Of a DNA stretch of 45,602 nucleotides, positions 28,414 to 36,500 are shown in pieces. The stretch spans positions 1 through 45,602 of the forward strand of contig CAMLNT010000001.1 in the NCBI GenBank assembly GCA_946481425.1, read 5' to 3'. The notes beneath the pieces are model-generated. The model saw only the letters and a program-made list of their open reading frames with translations, did not search any database and had not been told where the DNA came from. Origin of the DNA: an uncultured Brevundimonas sp. (lineage in GTDB: Bacteria > Pseudomonadota > Alphaproteobacteria > Caulobacterales > Caulobacteraceae). The translations under genes and the position numbers were made by a program. Position 1 is the first letter of the stretch. Each line of letters starts with the position of its first letter.

Positions 28414-30518
28414 ACCGTAGCTCCAGTAGCGTCTACCCAGGCAGAACCATTCCACCAAACGGGCTTCCCATCCGCGTCCAGGTCGGTGTCCAAATACAGA
28501 CGACCGACGTGCGAAGCTCCCAGGCCCCCGGGTCGGTTCGCGGTAGCACCTTTGCTCTTGGGCGTATAGTAGGAAGAGCTGTTGCCGGCCGTGTACAGGC
28601 GCGCCAGGTCCGCATCGGAAGCGTACGCCTCAAGAGAGAAAGTCTTGAGCATACTGCCGCCCACGATAGTACAAGGCCCGTCCAGACCGGTTATATCGAA
28701 CGGGTAGGCGGGGTAATCAGAACCCGATACCACGGGATTTACAATAGTTGTACCGCCCCCGTACACACGTATGGACGCCGTGGCCCTAGCCGCCTGCACG
28801 TTGACTATGTGAGGCGCGACGAGTGTATTATTCGAGCCGTACACCCCGATGGCTGCTTCCCACGGAGACGCGGGCGCGCTGTGTACGCTTTCTACAGCCA
28901 CACCGAGCACGCACGAAGTGCCCAGCAAACTTACAGGACCGTCGCACACTATGCGGCCGGACGCACTTGTATCGTTTATGGTACACGCGTATTCGTCGGC
29001 GGGCACGTAGTTTACGCGCAGGTCGTATTGGTTGTACGCACCGTATGTAACAAAAGGCTTACTTGTACAGGTGTTCGCTTTCATCTTGAAGCTACACAAG
29101 TATACGGTGTTCGCTCCGCCCGTAACCGCTTCGTAAAGACCAAAGCCACCGAAGCTGTCTACGTCTACGACACATTCCGTAATGGCGTAAGGTGTTATGG
29201 CCTCGAACCGAAGCATACGCACGGTTGCCGAGGCGTGGCCCAGCAAGATGAAGTCTTTCAGCCGTACGCCGCGTTGAACACCCCAGGTGGCGTCGGACAG
29301 AACATGTATAACAGGCTCGTCCGGATCGTTTTGTACGAGAACTGAACCCCTCGTAGTCGACAAAACGGTGTCGTTAGAGCCGAGAGAAGCACCAAGTATT
29401 TGTACGTTCGGGCGAAGATTTACAGTGTTGACGTTGCAAACGCCGGGCGGCAGTAGAACCTGGCCTCCGTTACGGCTGTGAGCTTCGTTCACAGCGTTTT
29501 GCAACGCCGCTGTATTGACGGCGGCGCTCGCGCCCGCCGCCATTCCGTATGACGAAGCGTAGATGGTTTTCGTTACCGCGGTTCGCAGACTTTCTTCAAC
29601 CGCGCCAGAACCGGTCTGCTGAACTTTAAGGTTCACGGTGGCCGCGAGCACGTCATCGAGGTCAGACAGCGCCTGGCCCTTATCCAGCTTATTACCGGCC
29701 GCCGCGGCTGAAGCCGCCGCAGCGGCGGCAGCGGCCTGGGCATCTTCCACGGAGGAAAGCACCTCGTCGAAGTCCGGAACCGGGGCGATAGGGCGCGCGT
29801 AGCGAACGAGCACGGTCACGCCGTCGGGCGGCGCGGAGGAGAACACGACCGTCGTGCCGACGAAGTCGAAGTCCACGCCGCCCACTTGGGTCACGCCGCC
29901 GAGGGAGATGTCCAGATTGGCGAGTACGCCAGGGTGGAAGTCAATCTCGAACTCCGTCTCGACACCATCGCCCGTAAAGGTCTCGATGCGGGCGTCGGCG
30001 TAACCGGCGACCGTGACCAGGTCGCCGACCGGGACGTTGACGAAGCCGTCGCCGCTGCCGTTCCAGGCGATCAGCTCGTTGGGGGCCGGGGCCGGCAGGG
30101 TCGGGTCCGCCGTCGAGCTGATCGGCAGCTTCAGCGACCGGCCGACTTGTTCCAGGATTTGCTGCGCGATGATCGTCAGCCGGTCGAGCGCGCCGTTGAT
30201 GACGGCCGGGTAGAAGCCGCCTGCATTCGTGAGGGTGAGCTGCTGGAGCGCGCCGACCGCCGACGTCAACGTCAGCAGCTCGTCTTCGGGCAGGGCTTCG
30301 GACAGGGTGACAGAGCCACCAGGGTTGTTGTCCTGGTTCGCGTTCAACGAAACCGTGTAATCCGAGTTCAGGACCAGATCGTGTTCGACGCCCAGCAGAT
30401 CGGTATGCACGACCAGCAGGTCGGCAGCGCTGAACACCTTGAAGGCGAACGGGAAAACGGTGGTGACGTCGTTGCCGGTGAAGGGGCCGGCCTTGCGCGT
30501 GCTCGACGAGATGGACAA
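28410..30518 (-). CDS. Tail fibre/tailspike with T7-gp17-type N-terminus and beta-helix
   Basis: 702 residues from a TTG start preceded by GGAG. Residues ~1-170 match the particle-binding N-terminus of T7-type tail fibres (GPFTGNDVTTVFPFAFKVFSAADLLVVH, SDYTVSLNANQDNNPGGSVTL). About residues 310-660 form a right-handed beta-helix start, with AALQNAVNEAHSRNGGQVLLPPGVCNVN typical of the pectate-lyase-like domain of depolymerase tailspikes. The end, GRLYLDTDLDADGKPVWWNGSAWVDATG, is a short tail common in phage fibres. DNA from roughly 28480 to 29500 is clearly less GC-rich with different codon use, suggesting the receptor-binding part was swapped in. Substrate unknown. Confidence 0.85.
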   Translation of the reverse strand: MSISSSTRKAGPFTGNDVTTVFPFAFKVFSAADLLVVHTDLLGVEHDLVLNSDYTVSLNANQDNNPGGSVTLSEALPEDELLTLTSAVGALQQLTLTNAGGFYPAVINGALDRLTIIAQQILEQVGRSLKLPISSTADPTLPAPAPNELIAWNGSGDGFVNVPVGDLVTVAGYADARIETFTGDGVETEFEIDFHPGVLANLDISLGGVTQVGGVDFDFVGTTVVFSSAPPDGVTVLVRYARPIAPVPDFDEVLSSVEDAQAAAAAAAASAAAAGNKLDKGQALSDLDDVLAATVNLKVQQTGSGAVEESLRTAVTKTIYASSYGMAAGASAAVNTAALQNAVNEAHSRNGGQVLLPPGVCNVNTVNLRPNVQILGASLGSNDTVLSTTRGSVLVQNDPDEPVIHVLSDATWGVQRGVRLKDFILLGHASATVRMLRFEAITPYAITECVVDVDSFGGFGLYEAVTGGANTVYLCSFKMKANTCTSKPFVTYGAYNQYDLRVNYVPADEYACTINDTSASGRIVCDGPVSLLGTSCVLGVAVESVHSAPASPWEAAIGVYGSNNTLVAPHIVNVQAARATASIRVYGGGTTIVNPVVSGSDYPAYPFDITGLDGPCTIVGGSMLKTFSLEAYASDADLARLYTAGNSSSYYTPKSKGATANRPGGLGASHVGRLYLDTDLDADGKPVWWNGSAWVDATGATV

Positions 30519-30570
30519 GAGGCAGGCTCCGCGAGTTCGGGCGCGATCCTAACGTCTGGACCGGGCCGCA

Positions 30571-30578
30571 CGCATACC
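30571..30578 (-). promoter_or_regulatory. GGTATGCG element before the tail fibre gene
   Basis: Minus-strand GGTATGCG, 53 bases before the fibre start codon, at the stop of the giant gene. Third copy of this element in late-gene gaps. Confidence 0.35.
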
Positions 30579-33500
30579 TAGTTCGTCCGGCTCTCGGGCG
30601 ACGGAGTGCCGGTGATCGCGCCGCGCGTCGCGTCCAGCGCGCCCGTCGGTTCGACTTCGCCCTGCGCCACGCCGACGGCGTATCCGGCAGGTTTCGATAC
30701 CGCCCCGGCCGGGGTTCCAGTCAGCACGCCGAGCAGGTTCAACAGGTTGCGGGTATCGTTCCGGTTGAACTCTTCGCCCTCGACGATGCTCTGGTAGACC
30801 TCGGCCGGAACCTTGACGCCGCTCTCGATAACCGAGATGGCGGGCGACAGGGAGACACGGTCGTCGTACGGCTGACCGGTCGTGGTGCCGATCAAGGCAT
30901 TACCGACCTGACCGACGCCAGGGACCATGGCCAGGCCGAACTTGGCCTGGGAGACGAAGAACCAGGCGAACAGGTCGTCCATGTAGCCGTCGCCGTCTTC
31001 GTCCTCCCAACCGCCGCGCAGGCCCTTGGCGATGGCGTCGCCGATGATGGCCGGGACCGCGAAGCCCATCAGGTAGACGTAGAACAGGCGGCCCGCACCT
31101 TTGCGCAGCCCGACGCCTCGGGCGACCTGCTGGACCTCCGTGGCGTTGAGGTTGGCCATCATGTTGAAGTAGCCGGCGAACTGCGTAAACATCCGCATGA
31201 ACGGGGTGCCGGTCTCGAACCGGGACACGTCCTCCGGAGCCATCGAGCCCTGGGTCTCCCGGATCACGCTGTCGGCGAACCGGATCGCGTCGGCTTCGAC
31301 GTCGCCTCGGGCAGTCGCCTGGTTGTAAGCCCCGGTCCAGGAAATCACGTCCATGACGTTCTGAAGCGCCGACTGCATGAAGTAGGCGTGACGCTGAGCG
31401 AAGTCGACCGCCTTCTCCCGGGCAGAAGGGTTCAGGGTCGTGAGCTGGTTGATCGTTTGGCGCGCCTCGAAGATGTCCGAGTTCATGCGGTTGGCCAGGA
31501 ATACCGAAGCGGACGCCGCCGCCTCACTGACGCCCTTCGGATCGCGCGTATAAGCCCACAGCGCCTCGGCCAGGTTCGCGGCCCGTACGCGCAGCAGCAC
31601 GTTCGAGAAACCAGTGACCTGCTGCGCGGTGTTCACGACGTTGGCGAACATGAGCTGCATCCCGACACGGCTGCGCAGAGCGCTGAAGAACCGGTCGGCC
31701 GCCTTGCCGGCGCGGCCCTTCGACGGGGTCTCGACGATCTGCTTGGCCGCGCGCTGGAGCCAGGGCAGCAACAGGTCGGTTTGGGCCGTCGGGTCGAAGC
31801 CTTCCAGTTTAGCCGAAAACTGGCGGTCCTTCAGGATGCGAGCGACGTCTCGAACCGGGGGCCCGAGATGCGTGAACTTCAGCACCTTGTCTATGTGCAT
31901 GGGGAGGAGCTGAAGGTCGAGCGCGAGCTGGCGGGTATAATCCTCTACGCGCGACTTGGTGAAGCCGTTCGAGGCGGCCGGGAACATGGCGCTGTCGCCG
32001 CCTTCGATGGCCTCCTGTTCGGCGCGCAGCACCGCGTCCTGGACCAGGAAGGCGTCGGTCAGGGCCGGGACATATCCGCCGCGCAAGCGGCCGAACGGGG
32101 TCTCGACCGGATCAGCCGCGATTTCGTCGAAGTACCGGCCGTAGATCGCGCGGTGCGCACGCTGCGCGCCCGGCTTGGTCTCTTCGAGCAGGTCCCACAC
32201 GGCCTGGATGAAGGTCCAGTCGCGCTCGGTCAGAACGCCCTCGGCGTGGAGCCTATCGACGAAGGCCTGCCAACGGGTGTCATCGAGCGAACCGTCGGTG
32301 CGCTTCAGGCCCCAGCTACGGCCAAGCAGCAGTTTGGATTTGTTCGAGCCGTTCCCGGTGTGCAGCAGGGCGTGGTACAGCTCGGCCTTGCCGCCGAAGG
32401 TGTAGCCGATTTCGGGAGCCTTGATTTCGCCCGGCTTCAGGTCGGCGCGCACGGTGTCGAGCAGGTCACGGAAGCGACGGATATAGGCACCGCTCTCGGC
32501 GCGGTAGCGGTCGGCGGCCTGGGAGACCGGGTTCCAGATGAAACGCCGGAACGGGCCGGCGTCCTCGCCGTCGAGCCCACGGGCCCAGCTCTCCACCCGC
32601 CGCAGCGCTGCGCGCAGCCCGAGCAGATCGCGCACGCGGTTCTCGCCCGGCGTGGGCGCGCGTTCCGTTCCCGGCCGGTTGGCCGGGAGCCCGATTTCGT
32701 CCAGCCGCGCGCCCAGCGCGTCGGTGACGACGCGGCGGTCGACAAGCTGCCCGTCAATCTCGACCTGCCGGGTGCGGCGCGAGAGCTGCCAGAGCTGGCC
32801 GACGGTGTCGCGCAAACCCTGGAACTGCTCGTAGGTGATGTCGGTGATCGGCTTGGCGTCGCCGCGCATCCCGTTGATGAAGGGGGCCAGGTCCGCGTAC
32901 AGGGTCGGGTCGTAGCGCTTCAACGCCTCCATGTAGCCGGTGGGATCGTTCTTGACCCGGCCGACGCCGTAGAGCGCCAGGACCGCCCGCGCCGCGTTCA
33001 CCAGGTCCATGTTCCGGGTCCGGCTCAGCGCATCGTCCTTGGCGCTGATGATCCGGGTGAACAGCCGGTTGGTCTTCTCGAAGTCGCGCTGGGCTTTCTG
33101 GACGGCGCGTGCCGTGTGCAGGTTGATGAGCTGGTTGCGTTTGGCGGTGGCCGCCGCGACCAGGTCATCCTTCTTCAGGGCTTGATCGGCGGCGCGCGCG
33201 GCGCGCTGTTGAGCCGCGAGATACTGCGCCGGCCGCAGCCGCTTCATCTCCAGGCGGTTGACGACCTTGGCCGCGTGTTCCCGGGCCGCCTCGTTCAGGA
33301 TCGAACGGCGGCCGACGGCCCGATCCAGGGCGGTCATCTCGGCGGCGACGAACTTCGCACGCGCGTCATTGGCGACCGCGTCATTGGCGGCGCGCTCGAT
33401 GGACTGCGGATCGGACAGGTCGCCGTAGCGCTCCAGCATTCGCTGGTCGGTGAGACCCTTGATCTTGTCAGCCGCGACCTCGCCGTTGACGAGGTCCTCG

Positions 33501-36500
33501 ATCAGGGCTTCGCCCGAGGCGTAGCCGAACAGGCTGGCCGCGACGTCGGGGTGCATCCCGTCGGTGGCCACCTCGCCATACTTGCCGCCCCGGCGCAGCC
33601 GGGTCCACAGGCCGTCTTCGCCGTAGAGGGTCTTCAACGTGGCCAGGTCCAGCTTGAGCGCGCCTTCGACCGGCTCTCCGTTCTCGCCGATCCCGCGACG
33701 CAGGAACTCGCGCGCCCGGTTAACCGGTTCGGCCATGACCTCGGCGGTGACTTCGGCCCGGATCGTCTTGCGCTGCTCCTCGGCCTCGCGCTGGAGTTCC
33801 TTGACGTAGCGGTCCTTCGCGCCGGACGCCCAGCGCATGTCGCGCGCCGAGCGCTGTTCGAGCTGCTCTACAGCCTCAGCCGTGGCCTGGACGCCGAGAC
33901 GCTGGTACTCGGCCCACTGATCCTCGGACATGCCTTCCGGCTTGGTCTCGAACAGCGGGGCGAAGGCGCGGGCGTCCTCGGCGTCGCGAATGTCGTCAGC
34001 CGCCGCCAGCATCCGGTCGAACACGCTGCGGACTTCGTCGGTCAGGGTGACGTCGAGCGCGGTTAGGCTGCGGTAGACGTTCTTCAGCCAGGCCGAGAAG
34101 CGCCGGAACAGATCACGGAGCTGGAGCGACGGAGCCCGGCCCTCGAACAGGTAGGCCTCGAAGCCCCGAGCGAACTGTTCGTGGTAGGGACGGCGCTCCT
34201 CCGTCGTCATCCGGTTCCAGCGATCCAGGGTCAGGTCTTCGCCGAACCACTTCAGCACCGCGTCCATATCCTCGCGGACACCGGCCGGCACGTCGACCTG
34301 GTTGGCCATGTGCGCGGTCGCCTCCAGGAAGAAGTGGCCGGTCTCGTGCAGGAAGGTGGACAGGTCCGCGGTGCGCAGGATAGAGATGACGGACGGCTGC
34401 TGTGTGATGTCCTGGCCGAAGGCGATCTGGCCCCGGTGCTGTTGGAACAGGGCGAAGCCTTCGCGCGCGGCGGCGCGCAGCTCGTCGGTGATCGTGAAGC
34501 CGTTCTGAATGCCGAGTTCGGTCGCGGGGCGGTTGTTAAACGCGGCTTCGTCACTCTGGTATTGGGCCTCGCTCAGCAGGGACGCCCGCGCCCCGGGGTC
34601 CGTTTCGAGTTCCAGTTCTGATTGCACGTTCGCTTGCCGACGTTCGGCCTGTTCAGCACGCGTACGAGCGGTATCGTCGCGCATATCGACCGGCTCAACC
34701 CGTGTCCCGTACCGCTTCAGCAGATCGTTGGCCACGTTGACCAGGTTCCGCTCGTAGAAGAACGAGCCGTCGCCGCCCGTCTGGCCGCCGTTCTGCTGGT
34801 TACCGTTGATCCAGGCGACCTTGTCGTAGCCGTGGTCGACCGCCCAGCGGATCATGCGCTTCATGACCAGGGCGGGCCAGGTGGTGCGGAACGGGGCGTC
34901 GGGGATGCCGCCGCCCTCCAACCTGTCGAGCGCGATCTGCGCTTCCTGGTAGCGAAGACCGGCAGCGATGTGCCCGGCCGCAGCGCGTTCCGCGTCTGTC
35001 GGCATGGGCAGCCCGACGTTAGGACCCCAGTTGGGGGTATCGAACGCGGCGCGTATCGCAGCGCGGTTTCGTAGCTCGCCCGAAGTAAGATCAACCGCGT
35101 TCAGTAGGTCTTGGTAAAGGTCGAGCTGGCGTTCTACGCGGCGGTATTCTTGGATGGCGACACGTTCGGCCCCCATAGCAACACTGTCACGCAAATCTTG
35201 CCGCGACACTTCGCCAATGCCGGAAGCGTCCAGTTCGGCGAGCTTCGCTTCGTAGAAATCGAGGCGCGCGTTGATGATCCGCTCAGCGGCGGGCAACATA
35301 GCCTGCTCGGCGGTTACGAGATTGAGCCCGGCCTGCTCCAGAGCATCTTCGACCGCCTTACGTTGCTCGGGCGTAGCCGTCTGCCGATACCCCTCATCCC
35401 GGCCCTTCTGGTGCCAGTCCGATTGCAGCTCTTCCAGGAACAGGACGCGCGCGCCCTCGGCGTCGTGGCGCTCCGTGAACCGGACGTGCGCGACGACGTT
35501 CGGCTCATCCCAATGGGTTGACGGGCCTTCGATGTTCGGCAGGGTGATGAGCAGCTCGCGGTAGCTGTCGTCCGCGCCGGGGAGCTTGTAGTTGCTGTAC
35601 TGCGCGGGCAACCCTTCTGCCTGGTCTTGCAGGATTTCCTCAAGTGCGTCTCGCGCTTCGGCTTCCGTTTCGTACTCGGGGCCGACAACCCCGCTGTCGT
35701 CGCTTTCTACCTGCCAGCCACCGTTCTCTCCGCTGCGGTAGACGTAAAACTCCCCGACCGGGACGCCCCCCAGCACCCGCTCCTCGACCTGCACCCCGCC
35801 AGCCCGCAGGAACGCGGCCACGGCTTCGCGCGAGATGTTGCCCTTGGCGTCAATCTGGCCGCGCGAGATAAGAAAGGCCAGCTGCTCGCCTTCGGCGTTG
35901 GCGAAAAGATCAAGCTCCTCGTTCAGGCCGGACCACTCGATTTCCTCTTTCTTAACGCCGGCCGTCTTGGCGAGCGTGGCCTTCCATTGCGCGGCCGGGG
36001 CCTTCGCCGTGGGGCTGTTCTCGACGGCGCGCAGCAGGGCGCTGTAGAAGGTCGGGGCGTCCTGGTTGTAGATTACCGGGTCCGAGGGATCGAAACTGCC
36101 GCGGTTGTCCACGGATTTGATCTGGGTCGGGTCGAAGGCCAACCAGGTGCCAACGCCCCCTTCCGGAACTCGCACGCCGTCGAAACCCTGCTCCCGCAGA
36201 ACCGCTACGATTTCGGGGCTGGTTACTACTTCCCACAAAGTAGTGGATTGCTGCGCGGGGCCCCAGCCGACACCCGGAGTTCCAAGTATCGCTCGGGCTT
36301 CATCCCAAGTAACCTCAGAGTTCATATCTTCGGTTACGGTTTTTGGGTTTTGTATAGAAAGATAAGCTTCGACTATTCTCTCTTTCGGCGTCCAAGTTTC
36401 ATCATCGCTTTCACGATCCATAGAACGCTTAGCGTAGACGTCAGCCAGTTCTTCAGTCTCCGCGAACCAACCGGCAGCGTCCAGTCCTCCGAAGACGTCG

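Noticed and set aside
31388..34066. Long open frame (892 codons) on the plus strand opposite the giant gene
   Set aside because: Antisense shadow caused by high GC; Arg/Gly/Val/Leu-rich without any domain, while the minus-strand frame has clear domains.
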